From the NCBI RefSeq assembly GCF_900116905.1, contig NZ_FPCG01000003.1, forward strand, positions 248,001 through 312,000: 64,000 nt of DNA. The letters run 5' to 3'. The position numbers and the translations under genes are program-made. Source of the DNA: Micrococcus terreus. GTDB lineage: Bacteria > Actinomycetota > Actinomycetes > Actinomycetales > Micrococcaceae. Below the pieces are notes generated by a model. The model saw only the letters and a list, made by a program, of their open reading frames with translations, did no database searches and was not told the DNA's origin. Of this stretch, positions 54,164 to 63,178 are shown one piece after another; the first letter of the stretch is position 1; every line of letters starts with the position of its first letter.

Positions 54164-55102
54164 TCAGCCGGCGGTGACCGGCTCCACCAGGGGAACCAGG
54201 TCCAGCACCACGGCTTCGGGTTTGCAGGCGATGCGCACCGGGAACGACGGGGCGGCGCCGATCCCGGCCGAGACCTCCAGCGGGACCGTGCGCTCGAAAC
54301 GGGTCCATGCGGAGAGTCCGCTGGCCTGGCTGGTGGGCAGATCGCAGTTGGTCACCAGCGCTCCGTACCCGGGCAGGCAGATCTGCCCGCCGTGGGTGTG
54401 GCCGGCGAAGATCAGGTCCGCGCCGTCCTCCACCATCGCATCCAGCACCCGGCGGTACGGAGCGTGCGTGACGCCGATCGACAGGCTGCGCGCCGGAGTG
54501 CCGCTGCCCTGGGGGAAACCGGGCCACTCGTCCCGCTCCAGGTGGGGGTCATCCGTGCCGGCGACGTCCAACCGCACGCCCTCCATCACCCGGGACCAGT
54601 GCGTGTTGGTCACGTCGATCCAGCCGTGCTCGGTGAAGGCCTGGAACAGCTCACGCCATGGCAGCTCGTTCGGCCGGTGGGTGTGCTTGGAGGGGCCCAT
54701 GAGGTAGCGCAGGGGGTTGGCCCGGCGCGGCTCGTAGTAGTCGTTGGAACCGGGCACGAACACCCCGGGGACCTCCAGCAGCGGGCCCAGGGCGTCCAGC
54801 AGGGGCCGGATGGACTCGGCCGAACCGATGTTGTCCCCGGTGTTGACCACCAGGTCCGGCTCCAGGGTGTGCAGCGTGGAGAGCCATTCCAGCTTCTCGA
54901 ACTGGGTGGGCATCAGGTGGATGTCGGACAGGTGCAGGATCCGCAGGCCCCGTCCCCCCGGGGGGATGATCTCCAGGCGCTCGCGCCGCACCTGGAAGTC
55001 CCGGGCCTCCACCAGGGCGCCGTAGGCCAGGGTGCCCGCACCGGCCGCCGCCGTGACGCCGGCGGCGGCCCCGAGGGCGGTCAGCAGTCCGCGTGCCCTC
55101 AT
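54164..55102 (-). CDS. Membrane-anchored metallophosphoesterase
   Basis: 312 residues, ATG overlapping the PBP1A stop by 1 nt (TGATG). An N-terminal signal anchor (LLTALGAAAGVTAAAGAGTLAYG) precedes the calcineurin-like phosphoesterase domain: LRILHLSDIHLMPTQ, VVNTGDNIG, GVFVPGSNDYYEP (GSND in place of GNHD), and FAGHTHGGQICLPGYGAL. These residues bind the two metals. Homologues of this type stand next to ponA/PBP1 in many actinobacteria and are thought to act on envelope or nucleotide phosphoesters; the substrate is not known. Confidence 0.9.
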   Translation of the reverse strand: MRARGLLTALGAAAGVTAAAGAGTLAYGALVEARDFQVRRERLEIIPPGGRGLRILHLSDIHLMPTQFEKLEWLSTLHTLEPDLVVNTGDNIGSAESIRPLLDALGPLLEVPGVFVPGSNDYYEPRRANPLRYLMGPSKHTHRPNELPWRELFQAFTEHGWIDVTNTHWSRVMEGVRLDVAGTDDPHLERDEWPGFPQGSGTPARSLSIGVTHAPYRRVLDAMVEDGADLIFAGHTHGGQICLPGYGALVTNCDLPTSQASGLSAWTRFERTVPLEVSAGIGAAPSFPVRIACKPEAVVLDLVPLVEPVTAG

Positions 55103-57348
55103 CAGCCCTCCGACCCGGTCGCGGTGTCGTTGGTGGCGCCGCCGTAGGTGGAGGGGTCGTCATCCAGTCGACGCTCGGGCAGCGGCCCACCGCGCCCGGC
55201 GTCGGCGTCGACGACCTCGCCCTCCGGATGCCGCCCGTCGGTGCGCACCGGATCCGAGACCGGGCCGGTGTACTCGGTGAACTCATTGCGCTCGGCCAGC
55301 GGTCCGGCCACCTTCATGAAGTCCACCCACATCGGTCCGGCGATGATCGAACCCCAGACGTCCTCGAAGTAGACCCCGCCGATGGTCTTGCCGGACAGGC
55401 CCTCGACCGTGGTCTTGTAGTTGCCCACCCAGGAGGCGGTGGACAGGCCGGTGCTGTAGCCCACGAACCAGGTGGAGGAGGAGTTGTTGTTCGTACCGGT
55501 CTTGCCGGCCACGGGGAACGGCAGCTCGCCGCGCGCCGTGCGCTCACCGGCGATCGCCTCCAGCGTGTGGTTGACCTCGGCCACCACCTGGGTGTCCACG
55601 GCCTTGGTGCAGTCCACCTCGGGGACCCGGTACTCGGTGCCACGGGTGTCGGTCACCGAGACCAGCGCGCGAGGCTTGCAGTAGGTGCCGTCGTCGGCCA
55701 GCGTCGCGTAGGAGGCGGCCATGGTCAGGGGGGAGACCTCTTCGGCGCCGAGGATGAAGGACGGGCGCGTGGCGTTGATCGGATCGCCGTTGTCCGCACG
55801 GTGGACGCCCATGCGCTCGGTCAGGTTGCCGACCTCGCACATGTCCATCAGGTAGAACTCAGCGGCCGTCGCCGTGTTGATCGACCAGTACAGTCCGTAG
55901 TCCACCCGCATCGGCTTCTTCATGTTGGCGATCGCGTTGTTCACCGCCCAGCCGTCCTCATCGGGCAGGCGGAAGCCCCCGCCCTCCTGGCAGGAGGCCT
56001 CGAACTCGGTCCACTGGGGGTAGTAGTCGTTGGCGGCATCGATGGTGTCGATCATCGAGTGTCCGGCCTCCACCCAGGCCAGGGAGACGTACGGCTTCAT
56101 GGTGGAGCCGGCCTGGAAGCCGCGCGAGCCGCCACGGTTGAAGTCGGTGTTGAAGTTCAGTGTGGTGTTCCCGTCGCCGGCCTCGGGGCTGTAGACGGTG
56201 TTCTGGGCCATCGCCTTGATGTTGCCGGTGCCCGGCTCCACGGAGACCATGGCTCCGCCGGCGCCGTCGAAGGAGTCGTGCGGAACCCGCGAGGAGACCT
56301 CCTCCTCGGCGGCGCGCTGCATCTCCGCATTCAGGGTGGTCTGGATGGTCAGGCCGCCGCGGTCCAGCAGGCGCTGACGGGCCTCGCGGTCCGGGCCGAA
56401 GGCCTCATCGTCCAGGATCTCCAGCTGCACGTAGTCGCAGAAGTAGGCGCCCAGTTCGGCGGCGAAGCAGCCCGAGCCCTGCGGCGTGACATCCAGCATG
56501 CTCTCCACCGGGACGGCCTTGTACTCCTCGTACTCCGCCTGGGTGATCTTCTCGTTCTTGAGCATCGAGGCCAGCACCACGTTGCGGCGGCCTTCAGCTC
56601 CCTCCGGGTTGGTCACCGGGTTGTAGCCGTTGGGGGACTGGACCATGCCGGCGAGCATGGCGGCCTCGGGGACGGTGAGGTCGGCGGCGTTCTTGTTGAA
56701 GAAGTAGCGGCTGGCCGCCTCCACGCCGTAGACGCGACCGGAGAAGAGCACGATGTTCAGGTAGCCCTCCAGGATCTGGTCCTTGGACATCTCCTTCTCC
56801 ACCGCCACGGCCAGCTTCATCTCCCGCAGCTTGTCTGCCGGAGTCTTGGTGCCGGAGATGGTGGTGCGCTCGTTGTTCAGGCTCTGGTAGTTCACCAGCA
56901 CGTTGTTCACGTACTGCTGGGTCAGGGTCGAGGCGCCCTGCTGGGAGTCGGAGGTGGCGTTGTTCACCAGCGCGCGGGCCAGGCCGCGGGCGTCCACGCC
57001 GGAGTGCTCGTAGAAGCGCTCATCCTCGATCGAGACGATCGCGTCCTTCATGTTCTGCGAGATCTGGTCCAGCTCGACCGGAACGCGGTTCTCCGCATAG
57101 AAGGTGGCCAGCACGGTGCCGTCCTCCGCGAGGATGCGCGAGGGGACCGAGAGCGGCTCCTCCTTCAGCTCGGCCGGCAGCTGGTCGAAGACCTCCTGGC
57201 CGCTGTCGGCCAGCGCGCCGCCCATGGCCGCCATGGGCATCATCAGACCCGCCGCCAGGACACCGCACAGGGCGCTGATGCCGAGGAAGGCGACGATCTT
57301 GCCCAGGGTGGTGGCAGTGTCGAAGAAGGGGGAAGTGCTCTTGGCCAT
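55102..57348 (-). CDS. ponA: Bifunctional class A penicillin-binding protein
   Basis: 748 residues, ATG 57348. A short cytosolic start and one membrane helix (IVAFLGISALCGVLAAGLMMPM) precede the glycosyltransferase family 51 domain with IEDERFYEHSGVDARGLARAL and STLTQQYVNN. The transpeptidase domain has GGSRGFQAGSTMKPY (SxxK), SINTATA (SxN) and VAGKTGTNNN (KTG). It polymerises lipid II glycans and crosslinks the peptides. Several cysteines (SCQEGG, LMDMCEVG, TYCKP, VDCTKA) are unusual for cytosolic proteins and may form disulfides outside. The C-terminal ~45 residues are disordered. It is followed by the coupled metallophosphoesterase. Confidence 0.95.
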   Translation of the reverse strand: MAKSTSPFFDTATTLGKIVAFLGISALCGVLAAGLMMPMAAMGGALADSGQEVFDQLPAELKEEPLSVPSRILAEDGTVLATFYAENRVPVELDQISQNMKDAIVSIEDERFYEHSGVDARGLARALVNNATSDSQQGASTLTQQYVNNVLVNYQSLNNERTTISGTKTPADKLREMKLAVAVEKEMSKDQILEGYLNIVLFSGRVYGVEAASRYFFNKNAADLTVPEAAMLAGMVQSPNGYNPVTNPEGAEGRRNVVLASMLKNEKITQAEYEEYKAVPVESMLDVTPQGSGCFAAELGAYFCDYVQLEILDDEAFGPDREARQRLLDRGGLTIQTTLNAEMQRAAEEEVSSRVPHDSFDGAGGAMVSVEPGTGNIKAMAQNTVYSPEAGDGNTTLNFNTDFNRGGSRGFQAGSTMKPYVSLAWVEAGHSMIDTIDAANDYYPQWTEFEASCQEGGGFRLPDEDGWAVNNAIANMKKPMRVDYGLYWSINTATAAEFYLMDMCEVGNLTERMGVHRADNGDPINATRPSFILGAEEVSPLTMAASYATLADDGTYCKPRALVSVTDTRGTEYRVPEVDCTKAVDTQVVAEVNHTLEAIAGERTARGELPFPVAGKTGTNNNSSSTWFVGYSTGLSTASWVGNYKTTVEGLSGKTIGGVYFEDVWGSIIAGPMWVDFMKVAGPLAERNEFTEYTGPVSDPVRTDGRHPEGEVVDADAGRGGPLPERRLDDDPSTYGGATNDTATGSEG

Positions 57349-57412
57349 GCGGGCGATTCTACGTGCCCAACCTGGACGGCCCGGCAGGGCGGCGGCGTGA
57401 ACGTCACAGCAT

Positions 57413-57432
57413 TCCCGACGACGGCCCCTCGC
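57413..57432 (-). repeat. Copy of dispersed 20-mer repeat (intergenic)
   Basis: On the minus strand it reads GCGAGGGGCCGTCGTCGGGA, identical to 11443-11462 and 23770-23789. It lies in the 111-nt divergent gap between ponA and the DUF4177 gene, 27 nt before the latter's start. Confidence 0.6.
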
Positions 57433-57459
57433 CTCGCGGGAAAGGCTTAGGCTGGGCGC

Positions 57460-57630
57460 ATGACGACTTGGGAGTACGCGACCATTCCATTGATCATCCA
57501 CGCCACGAAGCAGATCCTGGACCAGTGGGGGGCAGACGGCTGGGAGCTCGTCACCGTCATCCCCGGTCCGGACGGCAACGCCCCCGTGGCCTACCTGAAG
57601 CGCCCCACCGGCGAGACCGGCGCGCACTGA
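57460..57630 (+). CDS. DUF4177 family small protein
   Basis: A 56-residue gene, ATG 57460, whose TGA overlaps the next ATG. MTTWEYATIPLIIHATKQILDQWGADGWELVTVIPGP is the DUF4177 pattern (WEY, then DQWGxDGWELV). Members are small beta-rich proteins of unknown role. The position between PBP1 and RidA genes is conserved in Micrococcaceae and relatives, as I recall. Translational coupling to ridA (TGATG) supports it as a real gene. Confidence 0.85.
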   Translation: MTTWEYATIPLIIHATKQILDQWGADGWELVTVIPGPDGNAPVAYLKRPTGETGAH

Positions 57631-58091
57631 TGAGCCGCGTCGAGGACCGCCTGGCCGAACTCGGCCTGAGCCTGCCCGAGGTGGCCGCCCCCGTGGCCGC
57701 CTATGTCCCCGCCGTGATCGACGGCGACCATGTGCAGACCTCCGGTCAGCTGCCCTTCGTGGACGGACAGCTGCCGGCCACCGGCAAGGTCGGCGCCGAG
57801 GTCTCCCCGGACCAGGCCGCCGAGCTGGCCCAGCGCTGTGCGCTCAACGCGCTGGCCGCCGTGAAGTCCGTGCTGGGCGATCTGGACCGGATCGAGCAGG
57901 TGGTCAAGGTGGTCGGCTTCGTCGCCTCTGACCCCTCCTTCACCGGCCAGCCCCAGGTGGTCAACGGCGCCTCCGAGTTCCTGGGCCAGGTGCTCGGGGA
58001 CGCCGGCGTGCATGCCCGCTCCGCCGTGGGCGTGGCCGTGCTGCCCCTGGACTCCCCGGTCGAGGTGGAGCTGACCGTTCGGTTCCACTGA
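57630..58091 (+). CDS. RidA family enamine/imine deaminase-like protein
   Basis: 153 residues, ATG 57630 overlapping the DUF4177 stop. RidA hydrolyses reactive enamines from PLP enzymes such as threonine dehydratase. Sequence features: YVPAVIDGDHVQTSGQLPFVDGQLPATGKVG, AAELAQRCALNALAAVKSVLGDLDRIEQVVKVVGFVAS and GVHARSAVGVAVLPLDSPVEVE. The canonical catalytic Arg of RidA corresponds to HARSAVGV. It is of the YjgH/YabJ-like longer type. It is co-transcribed with DUF4177 and perhaps with the NUDIX gene. Confidence 0.9.
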   Translation: MSRVEDRLAELGLSLPEVAAPVAAYVPAVIDGDHVQTSGQLPFVDGQLPATGKVGAEVSPDQAAELAQRCALNALAAVKSVLGDLDRIEQVVKVVGFVASDPSFTGQPQVVNGASEFLGQVLGDAGVHARSAVGVAVLPLDSPVEVELTVRFH

Positions 58092-58092
58092 G

Positions 58093-59181
58093 GTGAACCC
58101 CACCGCGGCAGGTGAGGGGCCGTCGTCGTACCGGCCGGTGCCTGCACCCGCCGCGGGGACGGTGCCTGGACGACCCCGGACCGGGCTGGCTGTGGGCCAC
58201 GGCCCGGTCCGTCGCCAGCCGCCTCCGGCCGTCTTGCGCACCTTCGACCTGCCCGACGAGCAGATGACCGCCGCCCGCAGCTGGGTGGCCTACGGCGAAC
58301 GCCGCCCCCGAGCAGCACGCCGGGCCTCCTCCGTGGCCGTCGTGCGTGACGGGCTGCATGGAGTGGAGACCCTGCTGCGGCATCGCGCCGGACCGACCCC
58401 GCTGGGGGCGCTGGCCTTCCCCGGCGGATCCCTCGAGGACTTCGACGAGGAGGAATGCACCTGGTACGGGCCCACCCCCGCCCAGTGGTCACGCGTGCTG
58501 GGAGTGAGCGATCACCGCCTGGCCCGCCGCCACATCATGGGGGCCGTCCGGGAACTGTTCGAGGAGACCGGGATCCTGCTGGCCGGACGGGATCGGTTCT
58601 CCGTGGCCGAGGACCCCGGCGGCGGGGAGTGGATGGAGATCCGCCAGGGGCTGGACCGGCAGGAGCTCACCCTCGCCTCGGTGCTACGCAGGCGCGGCTA
58701 CGGCGTCCGCACGGACCTGCTGCGTGCCGTGGGTCAATGGCACAGCCCGGGCTTTGCGCACCGACGATTCATCACGCACTACTTCGCCGTGGCCGCGCCC
58801 CAGGGACAGCAGGACTCGCTGCTGGCAGGCAAGGGCACCTGGGCCCGCTGGCGCCCGGCCGGCCTGCTGACGGCCGGTCTGGGGGAGACCCGGCTGGGAG
58901 ATGCCGTGGGACGCCCGGACACGGTGGGGCGCACCTTCGGGCGGCTCACCGTCCCGGCCGTCCCCCTGCTGCTCGAGCGGATGGCCGCAGCCGGCTCCAC
59001 AGTCCGGTTCATGATGGACCTGACCATCCGCGGCTCAGTGCCGGAGTTCCGGGTGGAGCTGCTGGACCGGATCGACGGGCACACCCCGGACCCGGACACC
59101 GACCCCACGCCGGGCACCTCAGCGGTGCACGACGACGACCTTCGCCTGGGAGTGGAACTGCCGGGAGGCCGCTGGTCCTGA
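58093..59181 (+). CDS. NUDIX hydrolase
   Basis: Up to 362 residues from GTG 58093, one base after the ridA stop. The first ~75 residues are Pro/Arg-rich, so a later start is possible. The Nudix box is split by an insertion: LAFPGGSLEDFDEEE, then about 35 residues, then GAVRELFEETGILL, which carries the RExxEExG metal site. CoA-pyrophosphatase-like members show the same insertion in actinobacteria, so hydrolysis of a CoA or similar nucleotide diphosphate is likely but unproven. It converges on glxR across a strong terminator. Confidence 0.85.
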   Translation: MNPTAAGEGPSSYRPVPAPAAGTVPGRPRTGLAVGHGPVRRQPPPAVLRTFDLPDEQMTAARSWVAYGERRPRAARRASSVAVVRDGLHGVETLLRHRAGPTPLGALAFPGGSLEDFDEEECTWYGPTPAQWSRVLGVSDHRLARRHIMGAVRELFEETGILLAGRDRFSVAEDPGGGEWMEIRQGLDRQELTLASVLRRRGYGVRTDLLRAVGQWHSPGFAHRRFITHYFAVAAPQGQQDSLLAGKGTWARWRPAGLLTAGLGETRLGDAVGRPDTVGRTFGRLTVPAVPLLLERMAAAGSTVRFMMDLTIRGSVPEFRVELLDRIDGHTPDPDTDPTPGTSAVHDDDLRLGVELPGGRWS

Positions 59182-59212
59182 CGCGGGTGCATCAGGACCA
59201 ACGGCCTCCCGG
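59161..59212. terminator. 21-bp bidirectional hairpin terminator
   Basis: Left arm 59161-59181 (starts CCGGGAGGCC), 10-nt loop, right arm 59192-59212 (ends GGCCTCCCGG); 20 of 21 positions pair. The left arm forms the last codons and the stop of the NUDIX gene, so the stop codon lies inside the stem. It serves both the NUDIX gene (+) and glxR (-). Confidence 0.8.
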
Positions 59213-59240
59213 TGACGGTTCAGCGGGTGATCGTGACCGA

Positions 59241-59918
59241 TCAGCGCGAGCGTTGGCGCAGCCGCTGCAGGTCCAGGATCACCACGGCGCGGTTCTCCAG
59301 ACGCAGCCAGCCGCGCTGGACGAACTCAGCCAGGGCCTTGTTCACGGTCTCGCGGGAGGCGCCCACCAGCTGGGCCAACTCCTCCTGGGTGAGGTCGTGG
59401 GCCACGAGCAGGCCGTCGGCGGCCGGGCGGCCGAAGCGGTCGGCCAGGTCCAGCAGGGCCTTGGCCACGCGGCCGGGGACATCGGAGAAGACCAGGTCCG
59501 CCAGGGACTCGTTGGTCTTGGACAGGCGCTGGGCCAGAGCCTGCAGCAGCTGCATGGAGACCTCGGGGGCCTCGCGGATCACCTTGCGCAGGTTCTCGTG
59601 GCGCAGGCCGGCCAGGCGCGTGGCCGAGACCGCAGTGGCGGTGGCGGTGCGAGGAGCCGGGTTGAACAGGGCCATCTCACCGAAGATCTCGCCCGGACCC
59701 AGGATGGCCAGCAGATTCTCCCGGCCGTCCGGGGCGGTGCGGCCCAGCTTGATCTTGCCGGACATGATCACGTAGAGCTGGTCGCCCTGGTCGCCCTCGT
59801 GGAACGCCGAGGCGCCGCGGGAGAGGTCCACCTCAGTCAGCTCTGCGGTCAGAGCCCGGAAGACCTCGTCATCCAGGTGGGTGAACAGCGGTGCCTTGCG
59901 CAGTACCTCAAGATCCAT
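59241..59918 (-). CDS. glxR: Crp/Fnr family cAMP-binding regulator, GlxR type
   Basis: 225 residues. ATG 59918 is preferred because GAAGGA lies 4 nt upstream and the protein then begins MDLEVLRKAPLF, as GlxR does; ATG 59942 has no ribosome site. The cyclic-nucleotide-binding fold contains GDQLYVIMSGKIKLGR and the phosphate-binding cassette GEIFGEMALFNPAPRTATA, where the Arg contacts cAMP. The C-terminal helix-turn-helix is LTQEELAQLVGASRETVNKALAEF. In corynebacteria GlxR is a global regulator of carbon metabolism, including acetate genes; an acetyl-CoA synthetase gene lies 3.5 kb away. Confidence 0.93.
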   Translation of the reverse strand: MDLEVLRKAPLFTHLDDEVFRALTAELTEVDLSRGASAFHEGDQGDQLYVIMSGKIKLGRTAPDGRENLLAILGPGEIFGEMALFNPAPRTATATAVSATRLAGLRHENLRKVIREAPEVSMQLLQALAQRLSKTNESLADLVFSDVPGRVAKALLDLADRFGRPAADGLLVAHDLTQEELAQLVGASRETVNKALAEFVQRGWLRLENRAVVILDLQRLRQRSR

Positions 59919-60050
59919 GAATCCTTCGTCCTCACTGGTCATGTGCTGGCGCTCGCCGAGGCCGGTGGCGCGGGTCACGGACCATTCTGCCCCATCCGCC
60001 CATGATCTTCAGGTTTCTCTGCGACTGCGCCGGTAGTCTGGGCATTCATC

Positions 60051-61340
60051 GTGCGCCATGGAACCTGCAGGGCGGCCCCGGCACGATGCCTCCGGCCCCG
60101 CCGGACCCTGTCCTTCTCGGCCGCCCGGTCTGGAGATGCCTTGCCCTGGGGACTGACCTGGCTGGATGCGGCCCTGCTCCTGATCCTGGTGATGTTCCTG
60201 GTGGCCGGCTACCGTCGCGGGTTCTGGGTCACGCTCGGCACCATGGCGGGGCTGATCGCCGGCGCCATCGCCTCGTTCTTCTCCATCCCCCTCGTCTCAT
60301 CCTGGGTCGACGACCCTGCCTGGCGCTGGGTGGCCATCATCGCCGCGGCCATCCTGCTGATCGTCGTGGGCCAGGCCATCGGCGCCGCCATCGGACGGTG
60401 GATCCGGCTGCGTCTGTCCCTGCCGGCGCTGCGCACCGCCGACCGTCTGGCCGGAGCCGTGGCCAACACCGTGGTGGCCGCGGCGCTGATCGGCCTGCTC
60501 GCCTTCTCCGCCGGGACCATGGGTGTGCCGTCCGTGACCTCGGCGGTCTCCCAGTCCCGGGTGATCAGCACCATCAACAAGGTGGCCCCAGATCAGACCA
60601 AGGGCATGATCGCCCAGATCCGTGCGGCGGTGGCCGGTGCTGGCCTGGTGCCGGAGATCGACCAGCCGGTGGCACCCGAGGCCTCCACCCCCACGGTGGC
60701 TCCAACGGCTCCGCCGCCCGGTGATGCCCTGACCGAGGCGTCCAAGTCCGTGGTGCGCATCACCGGAACGTCCGTGGAATGCGGTCAGAACCAGACCGGC
60801 TCCGGCTTCGCGATCGCCCCGGACCGGGTGGTCACCAACGCGCACGTGGTCGCCGGTCTGACCGAGCCGGCCGTCGAGCAGATCGATGGGGCCGTCTACG
60901 CCGGCCGTGTGGTCCACTTCGACCCGGAGCGCGACCTGGCCGTGGTGGCCGTGGACGACGCCGACCTGCCCGTTCTGCCCACGGGGGCCGACCTGGAGGA
61001 CGGCGACTCGGCGCACATCATGGGATACCCCGCCGGCGGCCCCTTCTCCCTGGACCCGGCTGAGGTCCAGGCGCGCGGGTCGGTGCCGATCAGCAGCATC
61101 TACGGCGGTGAGACCGGGATGCTGGAGATCTACCAGCTGCATGCCGACGTCCGACAGGGTGGGTCCGGCGGTCCGCTGCTCTCCACGGACGGCTCGGTGG
61201 CCGGGGTGGTCTTCGCCCGTTCCGCCGCCGACGTGGCCGTGGGCTACGCCATCACTGGGGACGAGGCGCGCGATGTGTTCACGCAGGCCGAGGACTGGGA
61301 GCGGACCGTCTCCACCGGACAGTGCATCCAGGGCGGCTGA
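60051..61340 (+). CDS. MarP-like membrane serine protease (CvpA + trypsin domains)
   Basis: Up to 429 residues from GTG 60051; the first 30 residues are basic and a later start near 60137 is possible. Four membrane helices form the CvpA-like N-terminal part (WLDAALLLILVMFLVAGYRRGFWVTLG and following). The periplasmic protease domain has the chymotrypsin triad His in VVTNAHVVAG, Asp in DPERDLAVVAV and Ser in RQGGSGGPLL, with two cysteines (SVECGQN and TGQCIQGG) likely joined. In M. tuberculosis MarP is needed for acid and oxidative stress resistance. Nth normally lies between crp and marP genes in relatives; it is absent here. Confidence 0.88.
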   Translation: MRHGTCRAAPARCLRPRRTLSFSAARSGDALPWGLTWLDAALLLILVMFLVAGYRRGFWVTLGTMAGLIAGAIASFFSIPLVSSWVDDPAWRWVAIIAAAILLIVVGQAIGAAIGRWIRLRLSLPALRTADRLAGAVANTVVAAALIGLLAFSAGTMGVPSVTSAVSQSRVISTINKVAPDQTKGMIAQIRAAVAGAGLVPEIDQPVAPEASTPTVAPTAPPPGDALTEASKSVVRITGTSVECGQNQTGSGFAIAPDRVVTNAHVVAGLTEPAVEQIDGAVYAGRVVHFDPERDLAVVAVDDADLPVLPTGADLEDGDSAHIMGYPAGGPFSLDPAEVQARGSVPISSIYGGETGMLEIYQLHADVRQGGSGGPLLSTDGSVAGVVFARSAADVAVGYAITGDEARDVFTQAEDWERTVSTGQCIQGG

Positions 61341-61469
61341 TCCACTGCGGAGCTGGATACGGGCCATTCTGTCCACGCTGGACTACCGTGGTCTGCATCA
61401 CACAGACGGTGTGCGGTGCGTCCATCCCCTGTGCCGCACTCCGGAGGGACACTGACAAAGGACACGACC

Positions 61470-63176
61470 ATGTCATCCACTTCTGCACCGGCGCGGTCCG
61501 GCGCTGGGCCGGCCCGGAAGATGTCCGGGCGCGAGGAGTTCGCGGGCCGCTGGGCCTTCATCCTCGCGGCCATCGGCTCGGCCGTCGGACTGGGGAACAT
61601 CTGGCGCTTCCCCTACATCGCCTACGAGAACGGCGGCGGAGCGTTCATTATCCCGTATCTGGTCGCTCTGCTGACCGCGGGCATCCCCCTGCTGTTCTTC
61701 GACTACGCAATCGGCCACCGCTTCCGCGGGTCACCCCCGCTGTCGTTCCGCCGGCTGAGCCGCTGGACCGAGTCCATCGGCTGGTGGCAGGTGCTGATCT
61801 GCCTGGTGATCGGAGTGTACTACGCCGCCATCATCGCCTGGGCCATCATGTACACCTGGTTCTCCACCACGAAGGCCTGGGGAGATGACCCCGCTACCTT
61901 CCTGACTCAGGAGCACCTGCAGGTGGCCGAGGACGTGGCACCCAACCTGGACATCGTCCCCGGGGTCTTCTGGCCCATGCTCGTGGTCTGGGTGATCATC
62001 ATCCTGGTGATGGGCTTCGGTGTCCGCCGAGGCGTAGCCATGGCCTCGCTGATCTCCATCCCCGTGCTGGTGCTGATGTTCCTGGTCCTGGTGGTCGTGG
62101 CACTCACCCTGCCCGGTGCCACGGAGGGACTGAACGCCCTGTTCACCCCCAACTGGGCGGCACTGGCCGACCCTGGAGTGTGGATCGCGGCCTATGGGCA
62201 GATCTTCTTCTCCCTCTCCGTGGGCTTCGGCATCATGATCACCTACGCCTCCTACCTGAAGAAGCGGACCAACCTGACCGGCTCCGGCCTGGTGGTCGGC
62301 TTCTCCAACTCCGGCTTCGAGATCCTGGCCGGCATCGGCGTCTTCTCCGCCCTGGGCTTCATGGCGCAGGCCAGCGGCGTGCAGATCGCCGACGTGGTGG
62401 AGTCAGGCATCGGTCTGGCGTTCATCGCGTTCCCGGCCATCATCTCCGAAGCCCCGATGGGTGCGCTGATCGGCGTGCTCTTCTTCGGCTCCCTGGTCCT
62501 GGCGGGCTTCACCTCGCTGATCTCCATCCTCGAAGTGGTGGTCTCCGCGGTGAAGGACAAGATGGGCTGGGGTCGGTGGACCACGGTGCTGGTGGTCGTG
62601 GGACTGAGCGCGGTGGTCTCCCTGGCCATGTTCTCCACCACCAGTGGACTGAACCTGCTGGACATCACCGACGCCTTCGTCAACAGCTTCGGGATCGTGG
62701 GCGCCGCCCTGGTCTCGGTCCTGGTGGTCGCGGCAGTGCTGGGCCTGCTGGACCGGATGGTGGCGCACCTTAACAGCGTCTCCTCCTTCCGGCTCGGCGC
62801 CCTGTTCAAGGTCATGGTGGGCGTGATCATGCCGATCGTGCTGGCCTACACCTTCCTGTCCGACTTCATCGCCAAGCTCAACGACGGCTACGGGGAGTTC
62901 CCGGCCTGGTTCGTGAACACCTTCGGCTGGGGCATGGTCCTGAGCCTGGTGGTGCTGGCCGTGCTGCTCTCCCTGATCCCGTGGTCCAAGAAGTCCAACC
63001 TCCACCAGGAGCACCTGGACGACGACAGCCCGTTCGTGGAGCACGAGTCGCTGAACCGACGACGGCGGGGCCGCACCCCGGATCGGCTGGAACCGGTCAC
63101 GGTCTCGGCTGACGAGGGCTGGACCGAACCTGATGCCGACCCGGCGCACCGCAGTGACTCGCAGAAGGGACTCTGA
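61470..63176 (+). CDS. metP: NSS family Na+-dependent methionine/alanine importer, large subunit
   Basis: 568 residues, ATG 61470 after AAAGGACAC. Twelve-helix NSS (LeuT-fold) core: FAGRWAFILAAIGSAVGLGNIWRFPYIAYENGGGAF (helix 1 with the unwound sodium/substrate site), a helix 6 region with FSLSVGFGIMITYASYL, and helix 8. A ~70-residue charged C-terminal tail follows. The adjacent 46-residue gene is a MetS small subunit, so the pair matches MetPS of Corynebacterium glutamicum, which imports methionine and alanine. An inverted repeat CACAC-N5-GTGTG (61399-61413) lies upstream and might be an operator. Confidence 0.9.
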   Translation: MSSTSAPARSGAGPARKMSGREEFAGRWAFILAAIGSAVGLGNIWRFPYIAYENGGGAFIIPYLVALLTAGIPLLFFDYAIGHRFRGSPPLSFRRLSRWTESIGWWQVLICLVIGVYYAAIIAWAIMYTWFSTTKAWGDDPATFLTQEHLQVAEDVAPNLDIVPGVFWPMLVVWVIIILVMGFGVRRGVAMASLISIPVLVLMFLVLVVVALTLPGATEGLNALFTPNWAALADPGVWIAAYGQIFFSLSVGFGIMITYASYLKKRTNLTGSGLVVGFSNSGFEILAGIGVFSALGFMAQASGVQIADVVESGIGLAFIAFPAIISEAPMGALIGVLFFGSLVLAGFTSLISILEVVVSAVKDKMGWGRWTTVLVVVGLSAVVSLAMFSTTSGLNLLDITDAFVNSFGIVGAALVSVLVVAAVLGLLDRMVAHLNSVSSFRLGALFKVMVGVIMPIVLAYTFLSDFIAKLNDGYGEFPAWFVNTFGWGMVLSLVVLAVLLSLIPWSKKSNLHQEHLDDDSPFVEHESLNRRRRGRTPDRLEPVTVSADEGWTEPDADPAHRSDSQKGL

Positions 63177-63178
63177 CC

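Noticed and set aside
61399-61413. CACAC-N5-GTGTG dyad as a GlxR site
   Set aside because: GlxR sites are TGTGA-N6-TCACA; the half-sites here face the opposite way and lack the A/T positions. Kept only as an unassigned dyad in the metP entry.
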